Below, piece after piece: positions 16,550-27,258 of a stretch of DNA of 64,000 bases. Under the pieces are notes generated by a model. The model saw nothing but the letters and a program-made list of their open reading frames with translations. It was not told the origin of the DNA and made no database searches. The stretch's first letter is position 1, and each line of letters begins with the position of its first letter. Source of the stretch: Alishewanella aestuarii B11 (GTDB lineage: Bacteria > Pseudomonadota > Gammaproteobacteria > Enterobacterales > Alteromonadaceae). The stretch covers positions 62,001-126,000 of the forward strand of contig NZ_ALAB01000005.1 in the NCBI RefSeq assembly GCF_000280055.1, read 5' to 3'. The translations under genes and the position numbers were made by a program.

Positions 16550-17467
16550 ATGAAACGCCTGCCTAGTATTAAACAGCTGCAGTATTTGCTGGCACTGCAT
16601 GAGCATCAGCATTTTGGCCGTGCTGCCGACGCCTGCTATATCGGACAGTCCACTTTAAGTGCTGCTATTGCTAACCTGGAAGAAACCATGGATGCGCAAT
16701 TGCTGGAGCGGGACCATAAAACCTTTATTTTTACCCCGCTGGGTGAGGATGTAGTGCGTCAGGCGCGGCATATTATCGAGCAGTGTGAAGAGCTGGCGGA
16801 TTTTGCCCGCTCTCAGGGTAAGCCGATGACCGGACCGTTCCGGCTGGGTTGTATTCCGACTATCGCGCCCTTTGTGCTGGGCGAAGTGATGACGCTGTGT
16901 CGCGAGCGCTATCCCCAGCTGCAGCTGTTGCTACGCGAGGACACCTCGGATAATTCCTTGCATGCGTTAAGTGAAGGCCGGCTGGATATGGTGCTATTAG
17001 CGCTGCCGTATGAAACCGGTGCCCTGCATACTGAAGTACTGGCACAGGATCAGTTTAATCTGGTACTACACCGCGACTGGCAGGACCGTGGCTTTAATCA
17101 GGATATTAACCAGTGGCCGGATGAAAGTATTTTCCTGCTGGAGCGTGAACACTGTTTAACCGGGCATGCGGTAAAGGCCTGTGAGCTGGAGGACAGCCGC
17201 AAGGTGAATCCGTTCTTTGCCACCAGCTTGCATACGCTGACCCAGATGGTGAATAACAAACTGGGCGTCACCTTTATGCCACAGATGGCGATTAACAGTG
17301 GTGTACTGGAAGGTACCGAACTGATTAGTCAGCCGGCCGCAACCGGCAATGCCTACCGTGATATTGGCGTAGCCTGGCGACCGACCTCCAGTAAGGCGCG
17401 CAGTTACCAGCTAATGACAGCCCTGATCGCCGAAGTGCTGCAAAGCAAATGCCGCGAAGGCAAGTAA
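16550..17467 (+). CDS. oxyR: LysR-family peroxide sensor OxyR
   Basis: This 305-residue regulator has an N-terminal winged HTH (LPSIKQLQYLLALHEHQHFGRAA) and a LysR effector domain. The redox-active cysteine pair is visible as HCLTGHAVKAC near residues 199-208, and the downstream ATSLHTL and GVTFMPQMAI match OxyR. H2O2 oxidation would form a disulfide and activate catalase/peroxidase genes, none of which are in the window. A fragment of the palindromic repeat begins exactly at the last base of its stop codon. Confidence 0.93.
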   Translation: MKRLPSIKQLQYLLALHEHQHFGRAADACYIGQSTLSAAIANLEETMDAQLLERDHKTFIFTPLGEDVVRQARHIIEQCEELADFARSQGKPMTGPFRLGCIPTIAPFVLGEVMTLCRERYPQLQLLLREDTSDNSLHALSEGRLDMVLLALPYETGALHTEVLAQDQFNLVLHRDWQDRGFNQDINQWPDESIFLLEREHCLTGHAVKACELEDSRKVNPFFATSLHTLTQMVNNKLGVTFMPQMAINSGVLEGTELISQPAATGNAYRDIGVAWRPTSSKARSYQLMTALIAEVLQSKCREGK

Positions 17468-17494
17468 ACAAGCAGCAAACGTCAACACGCCCTA
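17467..17494 (+). repeat. Isolated end of the palindromic repeat family
   Basis: CAGCAAACGTCAACACGCCC, preceded by AACAAG, is identical to the terminal 28 bp of copy 2 (7889-7916). Only one end is present, directly abutting the oxyR TAA. It is best read as a decayed or solo end of the same element. Confidence 0.75.
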
Positions 17495-17595
17495 AGCTTA
17501 AACCTCGGTCGGCATAACGCAAAAACGCGCTGCCGCACGGTAATTCTGCTACCATAGCGCCCGCCGGATTGGCCGGTAAAGCCAGAGAGTGCACT

Positions 17596-18621
17596 ATGTT
17601 AGTAAAAGATTTTAGTTTCGAGCTGCCAGAGCAGCTGATCGCCAGTGAACCCCAAGCCGAACGTTCTGCCAGCCGCCTGCTCTGTATGAATAAGCACAGC
17701 GGGGCGCTGTCACATCACATTTTTAAAGATATTCTGGCGCTGCTAAACCCGGGCGATCTGCTGGTGTTTAATAATACCCGCGTGATCCCGGCGCGACTGT
17801 TTGGCCAGAAAGCCTCGGGTGGTAAGGTGGAAGTGTTAGTTGAGCGGATGTTGTCTGGTCCACGTTTTCTCGCACATATCCGCGCCAGCAAGGCGCCCAA
17901 AGTTGGCACTGAGCTGATACTGGAAAATGACGCCCGGGTAACGATGGTGGCGCGGCATGACAGTTTATTTGAACTGGAATACCAGTCAGCAGAGCCGGTT
18001 TTGACTATGCTGGAGCGGCTGGGCCATATGCCGTTACCGCCTTATATTGCGCGACCGGATACCGAAGCGGATAAGGCACGCTATCAAACGGTATACAACC
18101 AAAAGCCTGGTGCCGTGGCGGCGCCGACAGCCGGGTTACATTTTGACGAGCCGCTGCTGGCAGCGTTACAGCAAAAAGGTATCGAGTTTGCGTACGTGAC
18201 CTTGCACGTCGGGGCTGGCACCTTTCAGCCGGTGCGGGTTGATAGCGTGACCGAGCATAAGATGCACAGCGAATATTTTGAGGTTGAGCAGCAGGTGGTG
18301 GATGCCATTGCTGCCTGTAAGGCTCGTGGTAACCGGGTGGTGGCAGTCGGCACCACTTCAGTACGCTCGCTGGAGTCAGCAGCGATGCAACATGGCGGCA
18401 CGCTCGCCCCTTATAGCGGCGATACCGCGATCTTTATCTACCCCGGCTATCAGTTTAAGGTAGTGGACGCGTTAATCACCAATTTCCACCTGCCGGAATC
18501 AACGCTGATTATGCTGGTCTCTGCATTTAGTCAGCGCGAACATATTATGGCGGCTTATCAGACGGCGATCGCCGAACAGTATCGCTTTTACTCCTACGGC
18601 GATGCCATGTTTATCAGTTAG
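17596..18621 (+). CDS. queA: tRNA preQ1(34) S-adenosylmethionine ribosyltransferase-isomerase
   Basis: This 341-residue enzyme of queuosine synthesis transfers the ribosyl group of SAM to preQ1 in tRNA, making epoxyqueuosine. Family blocks seen are [12 protein letters not shown] at the start, [41 protein letters not shown] and [20 protein letters not shown] at 17596 has AGAGAG upstream and gives the usual N-terminus; an upstream in-frame ATG at 17569 would add nine poorly fitting residues. tgt follows. The next pathway enzyme, queG, is at 54431-55564. Confidence 0.96.
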   Translation: MLVKDFSFELPEQLIASEPQAERSASRLLCMNKHSGALSHHIFKDILALLNPGDLLVFNNTRVIPARLFGQKASGGKVEVLVERMLSGPRFLAHIRASKAPKVGTELILENDARVTMVARHDSLFELEYQSAEPVLTMLERLGHMPLPPYIARPDTEADKARYQTVYNQKPGAVAAPTAGLHFDEPLLAALQQKGIEFAYVTLHVGAGTFQPVRVDSVTEHKMHSEYFEVEQQVVDAIAACKARGNRVVAVGTTSVRSLESAAMQHGGTLAPYSGDTAIFIYPGYQFKVVDALITNFHLPESTLIMLVSAFSQREHIMAAYQTAIAEQYRFYSYGDAMFIS

Positions 18622-18690
18622 TGCGCGTCTTCTGGTATACTGCAACACCGGGCGGTGGCGTTGTGCTGCCGGCCCTAACAGAGTAGGCAA

Positions 18691-18711
18691 GGCCGGACTG
18701 TTTTTCCGGCC
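18691..18711 (+). promoter_or_regulatory. Hairpin directly upstream of tgt
   Basis: GGCCGGA and TCCGGCC form a perfect 7 bp stem around CTGTTTT. The structure ends only a few bases before the GAAGAGG ribosome-binding site of tgt and could modulate its translation or mark a processing site. The run of T lies in the loop rather than after the stem, so it is not a normal terminator. Confidence 0.4.
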
Positions 18712-18723
18712 AGAAGAGGTTAG

Positions 18724-19857
<1,134 letters not shown>

Positions 19858-19883
19858 CGCATTACAATACTAAGGGGATACAA

Positions 19884-20219
19884 ATGAGTTTATTTATTAG
19901 CCAGGCTTATGCTGACACTGCTGCCGCACCTCAGGGGGGTGGCTGGGATCTGATCATTATGCTGCTGGCCTTTGGTCTGATTTTTTATTTCCTGATTTAC
20001 CGGCCACAAGCCAAGCGGGTAAAGGAACATCGTAACCTGATGTCTGCTTTGGGCAAAGGTGATGAAGTGCTGACGCAGGGTGGTTTAGTCGGCCGTATTA
20101 CCAAGATTGCCGAAGACAAGGATTTTATCGCCATTGCGCTGAATGACAGCACTGAAGTGACAGTGCAAAAGTCAGCGGTAGCGGCGGTATTACCCAAAGG
20201 CACCTTAAAGTCACTGTAA
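19884..20219 (+). CDS. yajC: Sec translocon accessory subunit YajC
   Basis: This 111-residue protein has a single membrane helix (about residues 18-40, LIIMLLAFGLIFYFLIYRPQ). The YajC signature RPQAKRVKEHRNLMSALGKGDEV, seen here in part, is followed by a small basic-acidic domain. It associates with SecDF at the SecYEG translocon. AGGGG lies ahead of the ATG. It is in operon order with tgt and secD. Confidence 0.95.
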   Translation: MSLFISQAYADTAAAPQGGGWDLIIMLLAFGLIFYFLIYRPQAKRVKEHRNLMSALGKGDEVLTQGGLVGRITKIAEDKDFIAIALNDSTEVTVQKSAVAAVLPKGTLKSL

Positions 20220-20291
20220 GACAGCACTGCAGCCACTGCCCGGCACTGGCTGCAGCGCTGAGTTGCGCTTCGGATAGATAAGGAATTTTTA

Positions 20292-22148
20292 GTGTTAAAC
20301 CAAAACCCGCTCTGGCGGTACCTCCTGGTCGTAGGGGTGCTGCTGTTGGCACTGGTGTATGCCATGCCAAACTTATACCCGGAAGATCCGGCGCTGAATA
20401 TTAATGCGACCCGTGGTGGTGCCGTATCAGAAAACACCCGGCAGCAGTTAGAGCAAGCTTTTGTAAGTGCAGGCATTACGCCCAAAGCTGTGACCCTGGA
20501 AGCCGGGCAGGTATTGGCCCGTTTTGCCAGCGCGGAAGATCAGTTGCGCGCCCGTCAGGTTGCCACTGAGCTACTGGGTAATGTTAATTATGTGACGGCG
20601 TTAAACCTGGTGCCGACTACGCCGGATTGGCTGGCTGCTATCGGTGCCAGCCCGATGAAGCTGGGTCTGGACTTACGCGGTGGTGTGCATTTCCTGATGG
20701 CAGTCGATATGAAGGCCGCGCTGGACAAGAATATCAACGATCTGACGCAGGCGTTTCGTGCCGATTTACGTGAGGCCCGGGTGCGTTATCGCTCGGTCAC
20801 CGCTGACACTGAACGGGGTCAGGTACAAATTCTGCTGCGCTCGGCCGAAGATGTTGCCGCTGCCCGCGCAGCATTGGCGCGTCTGGATCGCGAGTATGTG
20901 TTTACCGATGGTGCGGCTGAGTTTAGCCTGAATGTGAGCCTGAGTGAAAACCGCATCCGTGAAATCCGCGAATACGCGCTGAATCAGAATATTACTATTA
21001 TCCGCAACCGGGTAAATGAAATCGGTGTGGCCGAGCCGCTGGTACAGCGTCAGGGTGCCGATCGTATTATCGTGCAGCTACCCGGCGTACAAGACCCGGC
21101 GCAAGCGAAAGAAATTCTGGGGGCAACCGCTACGCTGGAGTTTCGCTTAGTGGATGACCAGGGCGATTTAGCCGCAGCGCTAAATGGCCGCCTGCCACCA
21201 GGCTCAAGCCTGTATTACGATCGCAATGGTCAGCCATATTTGCTGGAAAACCGCATTATGCTTACCGGCGAGCATATCACTAACGCCAGTTCCAGTTACG
21301 ACGAATATGGTCAGCCGCAGGTCAATATTTCACTGGATGCCCAGGGCGGTAACCAGCTGTCGCAAGCGACCCGTGATTCGATTGGCCGGCGTATGGCCAC
21401 AGTCTTTATCGAATATAAGCCGGGTGAAGAGCTGCAGGCAGACGGCACCCCGGTGCTGATCAAGCAGGAAGAAGTGATTAACGCGGCGACTATTCAGGCC
21501 CGCCTGGGTCGTAGTTTCCGTATTACCGGTATTGGTAATCCGGCCGAAGCACAGAATCTGGCACTGTTACTACGCGCCGGTGCGCTGATTGCACCAACCC
21601 AGATTATTGAAGAACGCACCATAGGTCCAAGCCTGGGGCAGGAAAATATCGATCTGGGTATGACCGCCATTATGTGGGGTATGGTGGTCGTGTTAGTGTT
21701 TATGGTGATCTACTACAAGGTGTTTGGTCTGATTGCCAACGTCGCACTGGTTGCGAATCTGGTGTTAATCGTTGGTATTATGTCGATGATCCCAGGGGCC
21801 ACGCTAACCTTACCGGGTATGGCAGGTATCGTATTAACAGTGGGGATGGCGGTTGATGCCAACGTGCTAATTTTTGAGCGGATCCGGGAAGAGCTGGCAG
21901 AAGGCCGCTCGGTGCAGCAGGCGATCCATCAGGGTTACGACCGGGCCTTCGCGACTATCGCTGACTCTAACATTACCACCTTACTGGTCGCGCTGATCCT
22001 GTTCGGTATCGGTACCGGCCCGGTGAAAGGTTTTGCTATTACGCTGGCCATCGGTATTTTAACCTCAATCTTCACCGCTGTAGTGGGTACCCGCTTACTG
22101 GTGAATCTGTTCTGGGGCGGCCGTCGTGTACAGTCGTTGCCGATGTAA
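20292..22148 (+). CDS. secD: Protein translocase subunit SecD
   Basis: This 618-residue RND-family membrane protein uses the proton gradient to pull exported proteins through SecYEG. The first membrane helix is at the N-terminus, followed by a long periplasmic domain (about 30-450) starting [16 protein letters not shown]. The SecD/SecF motif [18 protein letters not shown] lies in the membrane domain near residue 520. The start is GTG at 20292, behind AAGGAA. secF follows after 9 bp. Confidence 0.97.
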   Translation: MLNQNPLWRYLLVVGVLLLALVYAMPNLYPEDPALNINATRGGAVSENTRQQLEQAFVSAGITPKAVTLEAGQVLARFASAEDQLRARQVATELLGNVNYVTALNLVPTTPDWLAAIGASPMKLGLDLRGGVHFLMAVDMKAALDKNINDLTQAFRADLREARVRYRSVTADTERGQVQILLRSAEDVAAARAALARLDREYVFTDGAAEFSLNVSLSENRIREIREYALNQNITIIRNRVNEIGVAEPLVQRQGADRIIVQLPGVQDPAQAKEILGATATLEFRLVDDQGDLAAALNGRLPPGSSLYYDRNGQPYLLENRIMLTGEHITNASSSYDEYGQPQVNISLDAQGGNQLSQATRDSIGRRMATVFIEYKPGEELQADGTPVLIKQEEVINAATIQARLGRSFRITGIGNPAEAQNLALLLRAGALIAPTQIIEERTIGPSLGQENIDLGMTAIMWGMVVVLVFMVIYYKVFGLIANVALVANLVLIVGIMSMIPGATLTLPGMAGIVLTVGMAVDANVLIFERIREELAEGRSVQQAIHQGYDRAFATIADSNITTLLVALILFGIGTGPVKGFAITLAIGILTSIFTAVVGTRLLVNLFWGGRRVQSLPM

Positions 22149-22157
22149 GGAGGCACA

Positions 22158-23105
22158 GTGAGAATTTTCCGTTTCCAACAAGCGATCAACTTTATGCGTT
22201 TTAAATGGCCGGCATTAATGCTGTCGGCCTTGCTGGTACTGGGGTCACTCGGTTTACTGGCAGTAAAAGGCATTAACTGGGGGCTGGACTTTACCGGTGG
22301 TACCGTGATTGAAGCGGGCTTTAGCCAAAGCGCCGATCTGAGCCAGATCCGCACTGTGCTGGCTGAAAGTGGCTATCCGGATGCGGTGGTGCAGTACTTT
22401 GGTTCCAGCCAGGATGTGGCGATCCGTATCGCCCCCCGGGACGGTGTAGAACAAAGCCGGATCTCAAACGAGATTATGGCTGCGTTGGCGAAAACCAGTG
22501 ACAGCCAGATTGAGATGCGCCGGATTGAGTTTGTTGGTCCTTCGGTCGGTGCTGAACTGCGCGAGCAGGGTGGCCTGGCGATGCTGGTCGCCTTACTGGG
22601 TATTTTGTTGTACGTCGGTATGCGCTTTGAGTGGCGGCTATCCGTCGGCGCGGTATTAGCACTGGCACATGATGTTATCATTACTTTGGGCTTATTCTCG
22701 TTATTACAACTGGAATTTGACCTGACGGTACTGGCGGCGATTCTGGCGCTGATCGGTTACTCGATTAACGATACCATAGTGGTATTTGACCGCATTCGTG
22801 AGAGTTTCCGTAAACTACGCGACTCCACACCGGAAGAAACCGTGAATGATGCTGTCACCTCAACCCTAAACCGGACGGTGGTCACCTCCTTAACGACCAT
22901 TATTGTATTAATAGTACTGTTCACTATGGGCGGTGCGTTAATTCATAATTTCGCGACTGCTCTGTTATTCGGTATTGCGATTGGTACTTATTCGTCGATT
23001 TTCGTTGCCAGCGGTATCGCTGTGCAACTGGGGCTGAATCGCGAAGATATGCTGCCACCGCCACCGCCGGAAAAAGAAGGCGAAGGTACTGAGCCGCTGC
23101 TGTAA
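22158..23105 (+). CDS. secF: Protein translocase subunit SecF
   Basis: This 315-residue partner of SecD has six predicted membrane segments. WGLDFTGGTVIE near residue 38 and GYSINDTIVVFDRIRE in the membrane region are the SecF signatures. The start is GTG behind a perfect AAGGAGG. The C-terminus is a proline- and glutamate-rich tail (PPPPPEKEGEG). A strong terminator follows. Confidence 0.97.
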   Translation: MRIFRFQQAINFMRFKWPALMLSALLVLGSLGLLAVKGINWGLDFTGGTVIEAGFSQSADLSQIRTVLAESGYPDAVVQYFGSSQDVAIRIAPRDGVEQSRISNEIMAALAKTSDSQIEMRRIEFVGPSVGAELREQGGLAMLVALLGILLYVGMRFEWRLSVGAVLALAHDVIITLGLFSLLQLEFDLTVLAAILALIGYSINDTIVVFDRIRESFRKLRDSTPEETVNDAVTSTLNRTVVTSLTTIIVLIVLFTMGGALIHNFATALLFGIAIGTYSSIFVASGIAVQLGLNREDMLPPPPPEKEGEGTEPLL

Positions 23106-23123
23106 TTCCAGCTGAAATATGCT

Positions 23124-23155
23124 AAAAATGCCAGTCAACGACTGGCATTTTTTTT
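23124..23155 (+). terminator. Terminator after secF
   Basis: AAATGCCAGTC and GACTGGCATTT form an 11 bp stem around AAC, followed by a run of T. It lies about 20 bp after secF and closes the queA-secF operon. Confidence 0.9.
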
Positions 23156-23165
23156 GGAGTAACAG

Positions 23166-23534
23166 ATGAGTAAGCAGCATGCACCAGGCTTTCTGGCCTT
23201 AGTTGAGGCGGCCAAAGCCCAGATCAAAGAGATCAGCATTGACGAGCTGTTACAACATCGAGAGCCTTATGTGTTACTGGATATTCGCGAAGATCATGAA
23301 TGGTTAGACGGACACTTGCCAGAGGCGATGCATCTGGGTAAGGGGATTATTGAACGCGATATCGAGCAAACCGTACCGGATAAGAAGCAAAAGATCGTGT
23401 TGTACTGCGGCGGTGGCTATCGCTCCGCATTATCTGCCCAGACCTTACAGCAAATGGGGTATCAGCAGGTGCTAAGTTTAGCCGGTGGTTACCGGGACTG
23501 GTTGCAGCGCAATCTGCCAGTGGTTAAACCTTGA
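23166..23534 (+). CDS. Rhodanese-like domain protein
   Basis: This is a 122-residue single rhodanese domain. The active-site loop CGGGYRS starts at Cys81, preceded by the CH2A-like segment (VLLDIREDHEW) and the HLPEAMHLGKG block. Such proteins transfer sulfane sulfur via a Cys persulfide; the physiological acceptor is unknown. It is cytoplasmic, with no signal peptide. It is separated from secF by a terminator and converges on suhB. Confidence 0.9.
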   Translation: MSKQHAPGFLALVEAAKAQIKEISIDELLQHREPYVLLDIREDHEWLDGHLPEAMHLGKGIIERDIEQTVPDKKQKIVLYCGGGYRSALSAQTLQQMGYQQVLSLAGGYRDWLQRNLPVVKP

Positions 23535-23561
23535 ATCAGCCAGGTTAAACTGGCGGCAAAT

Positions 23562-23587
23562 AAAAATCCGGCCGCAGCCGGATTTTT
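23562..23587. terminator. Bidirectional terminator between rhodanese gene and suhB
   Basis: AAAAATCCGGC and GCCGGATTTTT pair around CGCA, giving T-runs in both directions. It serves both convergent genes. Confidence 0.9.
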
Positions 23588-23603
23588 ATATCTTAAAGCG
23601 TCT

Positions 23604-24407
23604 TTATTTCGCCAGCGTTTCTGACAGATGCGGGCGCATATCTTTAACCATCGCCTGCAGCACTTTCGGGCTGGCAGCAACGATATTGCCGCTCTTCATA
23701 TGGTTATTGCCGCCGGCAAAGTCACAGACCATACCACCGGCTTCACGCACAATCAGTTCACCGGCAGCGATATCCCATGGCTTTAAGCCGATTTCCCAGA
23801 AGCCATCAAAGCGACCGGCCGCAACATAGGCTAAATCCAGTGCGGCCGAGCCGGTACGGCGCATATCAGCGCAATCGGCAAAGAAGCTGTTAAAGATTTT
23901 ACTGTAGCTGTCTAAATGGTGTTTGGCTTTAAACGGAAAACCGGTGGCCAGGATAGTACCTTCCAAATCCGGTAAATTATTAACCCGGATGCGGGTACCA
24001 TTTAACTGGGCGCCACGGCCACGTGAGGCAGTAAACAGCTCACCACGCAGCGGATCGAAGATCACCGCCTGATCTAATTTACCCTGGTGTTTTAAGGCGA
24101 TGGAGACCGCGAAATGCGGAATGCCTTTAATAAAGTTGGTGGTGCCATCCAGCGGATCAATAATCCATTGGAATTCGCTGTCATTATTACCGTAATCGCC
24201 ATGCTCTTCGCCAACAATACCGTGGGTTGGGAAGGATTTCTTTAATACAGCCACGATAGCCTGTTCAGCTTCACGATCAACGTTGGTGACGAAGTCGTTA
24301 GTGCCTTTTTGTAGTTTCTGAACCATGTCCAGCTGGCCACAGGCCCGGGCGATAACATTACCTGCGCTGCGCGCAGCACGGATTGCGATGTTTAACATCG
24401 GATGCAT
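23604..24407 (-). CDS. suhB: Inositol-1-monophosphatase family protein SuhB
   Basis: This 267-residue Mg2+-dependent phosphatase is also known in E. coli as an rRNA antitermination factor. The metal-binding motifs are GEEHGDYG, WIIDPLDGTTNFIKG and, near the C-terminus, GLKPWDIAAGELIVREAGG. ATG at 24407 gives the family N-terminus MHPMLNIAIRAARSAG and has AAGGTAA upstream; the longer frame to 24446 is not supported. Confidence 0.96.
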   Translation of the reverse strand: MHPMLNIAIRAARSAGNVIARACGQLDMVQKLQKGTNDFVTNVDREAEQAIVAVLKKSFPTHGIVGEEHGDYGNNDSEFQWIIDPLDGTTNFIKGIPHFAVSIALKHQGKLDQAVIFDPLRGELFTASRGRGAQLNGTRIRVNNLPDLEGTILATGFPFKAKHHLDSYSKIFNSFFADCADMRRTGSAALDLAYVAAGRFDGFWEIGLKPWDIAAGELIVREAGGMVCDFAGGNNHMKSGNIVAASPKVLQAMVKDMRPHLSETLAK

Positions 24408-24592
24408 AGCGATTACCTTATTTGTAAAGAGCTGTATAAAGAACAATCAAAAGAGCGGCGCGTATTGTAGCGGCTACAGCAAAAAAGTAAAGCTAAAAGC
24501 AAGGTTTGCATCGCACTAACAGATATTTTTACGGGCGCTAATTTATTCAGAGCCAATTCAGTTTCGCTGGTCAGAATAAGCTAAAGTAGCAA

Positions 24593-24606
24593 TAGTCAAC
24601 ACGCCC
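24593..24606 (+). repeat. Possible remnant end of the palindromic repeat family
   Basis: GTCAACACGCCC matches the terminal bases of the repeats at 7588-7916 and 17467-17494 and lies just ahead of the first TraT-like gene. Only about 12 bases agree, so this could be chance or a heavily eroded copy. Confidence 0.25.
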
Positions 24607-24624
24607 GAATGGATGAACCCAACC

Positions 24625-25356
24625 ATGATCAAAAAAATTACCCTACTGCTGGCCGTCAGTGCCATGCTCAGTTTAACCGCCTGTGGTGCTTTACATACCT
24701 CAGTTGCGAAACGTAATCTTGATGTGCAAACCAAGATGAGTTCCTCAATTTTCCTCGAGCCGGTAGAACCGGAGCAACGCACCGTCTTTGTTGATATCCG
24801 CAATACCTCGGATAAACCGGAGTTTGATTTACGTTCACAGGTGGTTGCCAGCCTGCGCAGCCGGGGTTATCAGGTGATTGACAGTCCGTCACGGGCGCAC
24901 TACTGGTTACAAGCCAATGTGTTACAGGTAGGGCGTAGTAATGCCCGCGAAACGCAGGGCGCGCTGGCTGCCGGACCTGGTGCCGTCGGCGGCGCGGTCA
25001 CAGGGGCGGTGATCCATCGTTCTACCGGTGGCTCTGTAGGGGGGACGGCTGGTGCAGCGGTAGCCGGTGCGGCGGTAGGTACCATAGTGGATGCGATGGT
25101 ACAGGATGTGTACTACAGCGTGATCACTGATATTCAGATTATGGAGCGCTTTGACGGCAAGGTGCAGGAGCGCTCTGAGCATACGTTATTGCAAGGTGAT
25201 AGCGGCAGTACCCGTAGTACCTTTTCCCAACAGACCAATATGCGTAAATACCAGACCCGGGTGGTCAGCTCAGCCAATCAGGCCAACCTGAAGTGGGAAG
25301 AGGCCGCACCGTTATTAACCGACGGTCTGGCGCGCGCTCTGGCTGGATTGTTCTAA
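24625..25356 (+). CDS. TraT-like outer-membrane lipoprotein, first of a tandem pair
   Basis: This is a 243-residue lipoprotein whose signal peptide ends in the lipobox LTAC. The mature part resembles the TraT complement-resistance/surface-exclusion family (ALHTSVAKRNLDVQTKMSSS, seen here as shorter blocks). It has a central glycine-zipper membrane segment (about 118-160, AAGPGAVGGAVTGAV and GGTAGAAVAGAAVGT). ATG at 24625 gives a clean signal peptide; ATG at 24613 is possible. No plasmid transfer genes are nearby, so surface exclusion is unlikely to be its role. The downstream gene is a diverged paralogue. Confidence 0.85.
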   Translation: MIKKITLLLAVSAMLSLTACGALHTSVAKRNLDVQTKMSSSIFLEPVEPEQRTVFVDIRNTSDKPEFDLRSQVVASLRSRGYQVIDSPSRAHYWLQANVLQVGRSNARETQGALAAGPGAVGGAVTGAVIHRSTGGSVGGTAGAAVAGAAVGTIVDAMVQDVYYSVITDIQIMERFDGKVQERSEHTLLQGDSGSTRSTFSQQTNMRKYQTRVVSSANQANLKWEEAAPLLTDGLARALAGLF

Positions 25357-26166
25357 ATGCGTTTGCTGGTACTGCTTCTGCCAGCACTGTGGCTGCTTAC
25401 TGGTTGTACGGCCATGCATACCTCGATCAGTAAGGGGAAGCTGGACGTACAGATGCGGATGAGTCAGACCATCTATCTGGACCCGGTGGAGCCAGAACAG
25501 CGCACGGTGTTTCTCGATATCCGGCAAACCGCGGCCGAGTACCAGCAGCCTTTGATGCGCGATGTGGCAGCCTTATTAACCGAGCGCGGCTATCAGCTGG
25601 TAAATTCTCCGGCAGCCGCTCAGTATTGGTTGCAGGTAAATATCCGTACTGTGCTCAATCAGCCACCACAACAGGTATTGCGTGAGCAGTATGCGATGAC
25701 TGAGCAACAAATTGCCGAGTTTATGCACCCAGGGATGGCGCCGCCAGAGCCAAAAGCGCCGCGGCAACGTGGTGTCACGCCAGCGGTCATTTACGCTGAT
25801 ACGCATTTTGATAGTGACGTCCGCACTAAAGATGTGGTGCGGGTACTGGCGGCGGTCGCTGTGATTGCCGGTGCTGAATATGTCGGTAACCAAATGGTCA
25901 AAGACAAGTACTATACCCTGTTGGCGGATATTCAGGTGGCAGAGCGTCTGGACCCGTCGGCACCGGCGTTAGTGCTGGAGCAAAGCGAACATCGGTTAGT
26001 ACAGGGCGACAGCGGCCAGCTAGAGCAGATGTGGGAAAATATGACAGATCGGCGTAAATACCAGGTCAAATTGCTCGGTTTTGCCAACAAGGCTAATCTG
26101 ACCTGGCAGGAAGCCGAACCTTCCTTACATCAGGGTTTACTCCGTTCGTTATCCGGGATCTTTTAA
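25357..26166 (+). CDS. Diverged TraT-like lipoprotein paralogue
   Basis: This is a 269-residue lipoprotein with lipobox LTGC. It begins on the base after the stop of the first TraT-like gene. The two proteins share MHTSISKGKLDVQ-like, VEPEQRTVF, YQLVNSPAAAQYWLQ-like and LVQGDSG blocks and the same C-terminal ending (LxxxLxxxxLAGLF versus LLRSLSGIF). The glycine-zipper segment is replaced by a longer, proline-rich and charged region (PPEPKAPRQRG) plus a short hydrophobic stretch (VLAAVAVIAGAEYVG). Both are probably envelope proteins, perhaps interacting; function is unknown. Confidence 0.8.
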   Translation: MRLLVLLLPALWLLTGCTAMHTSISKGKLDVQMRMSQTIYLDPVEPEQRTVFLDIRQTAAEYQQPLMRDVAALLTERGYQLVNSPAAAQYWLQVNIRTVLNQPPQQVLREQYAMTEQQIAEFMHPGMAPPEPKAPRQRGVTPAVIYADTHFDSDVRTKDVVRVLAAVAVIAGAEYVGNQMVKDKYYTLLADIQVAERLDPSAPALVLEQSEHRLVQGDSGQLEQMWENMTDRRKYQVKLLGFANKANLTWQEAEPSLHQGLLRSLSGIF

Positions 26167-26724
26167 ATGAGCCAGTATTGGCGGCAGGCCAGCACTGAGC
26201 CGGTGAGACTGTCCGATTGGCAGCCCGACTGGCCAGCGCAGGCGGCTGCCGAGGCAGCGCGGTTAAAACAACGCTGGCCACAGTTTTTTTCCGGCCGGAT
26301 TGAACATTTTGGCAGTACTGCCATCCCAGGGATGCCGGCCAAACCCATTATCGATCTGTTAGTGGAAGTCGCGAGTCTGGCGCAGATCCGCGACCAGGCA
26401 GCGCCATTGATGGCAGCTGAGGGATATCAACTATTTTGGCGGCCAAAGGTCAAAGGCGAGCAGGAGATTGATTATCTGTGGTTTATTAAACGCAACGCCG
26501 AGGGGCAGCGCAGCCATCATTTGCATATGCTGACGCCCGATTCGGAGCATTGGCAGAAGCTGATATTTTGTCATTATTTGCAGCAGCATCCGCTTGTGGC
26601 TGCTGAGTATGCCAGGATTAAACGTCAGGCTGCAGCAGATTTTGCTGACGATCGCCAGGCGTACAATCTGGCGAAAGCGCATTTTATCCGGCAATTAATG
26701 GCTCGGATCGCTGCGTCGTCATAA
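26167..26724 (+). CDS. GrpB/UPF0157 nucleotidyltransferase-like protein
   Basis: This 185-residue cytoplasmic protein has the GrpB-family motif HFGSTAIPGMPAKPIIDLLVEV, with GST and the spaced Asp typical of a nucleotidyltransferase-like fold, and a later HHLHMLTPDS block. The substrate of this family is not established. It starts on the base after the second TraT-like stop, so it is co-transcribed with the lipoprotein pair. Confidence 0.85.
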   Translation: MSQYWRQASTEPVRLSDWQPDWPAQAAAEAARLKQRWPQFFSGRIEHFGSTAIPGMPAKPIIDLLVEVASLAQIRDQAAPLMAAEGYQLFWRPKVKGEQEIDYLWFIKRNAEGQRSHHLHMLTPDSEHWQKLIFCHYLQQHPLVAAEYARIKRQAAADFADDRQAYNLAKAHFIRQLMARIAASS

Positions 26725-26778
26725 AAAAGTCATTTTAAACGCGTTTAATGCATGACAACTTTAACTTAGGGTTTTGTT

Positions 26779-27258
26779 ATGACCAGCCTATTTTTCTTAC
26801 GCCACGCCACTGCCGAAGTAATTCGCCCCGGTCAGTTGGATATTGACCGCTGTTTAATTGAAAAAGGCCGGTGGCAGGCACGCAAGGTGGCTAACTTTAT
26901 GTTGAAATACAATCTGACACCGCAGTTGGTGCTAAGCAGCCCTTACCCCAGAGCCAGCCAAACGGCGGCTATCGTCAGTAAGGTGGCAAGGTTACCGTCG
27001 GCCGAGGAACAGCATTGGCTGGCGCTGGAAACGCCAACCTGCCAGGCATTAACCGCACTGCAGCAGGCCAGATTGGCATGGCCGCAGCAGGTGTTGCTGG
27101 TTGGGCATGAACCGGACTTCTCGGCGTTAATCAGCGCTTTGCTCGGTAGCCAGCCGCCATTATTAAAGATCCGCAAAGCCTCTTTAACCTGTCTGCAGCT
27201 GGCTGATGATGGCTCAGCCAGCTTACAGTGGTCGTTACCGGTCAGGTTTATGTCTTAA
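26779..27258 (+). CDS. sixA: Phosphohistidine phosphatase SixA
   Basis: This 159-residue histidine-phosphatase-superfamily protein has the catalytic RHA motif near the N-terminus (LFFLRHATAE), LSSPYPRASQTA and the second His in LLVGHEPDFS. SixA dephosphorylates HPt-type phosphohistidine in E. coli. AGGG lies ahead of ATG. Its 3' end overlaps the convergent mscS-family gene by 4 nt. Confidence 0.9.
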   Translation: MTSLFFLRHATAEVIRPGQLDIDRCLIEKGRWQARKVANFMLKYNLTPQLVLSSPYPRASQTAAIVSKVARLPSAEEQHWLALETPTCQALTALQQARLAWPQQVLLVGHEPDFSALISALLGSQPPLLKIRKASLTCLQLADDGSASLQWSLPVRFMS

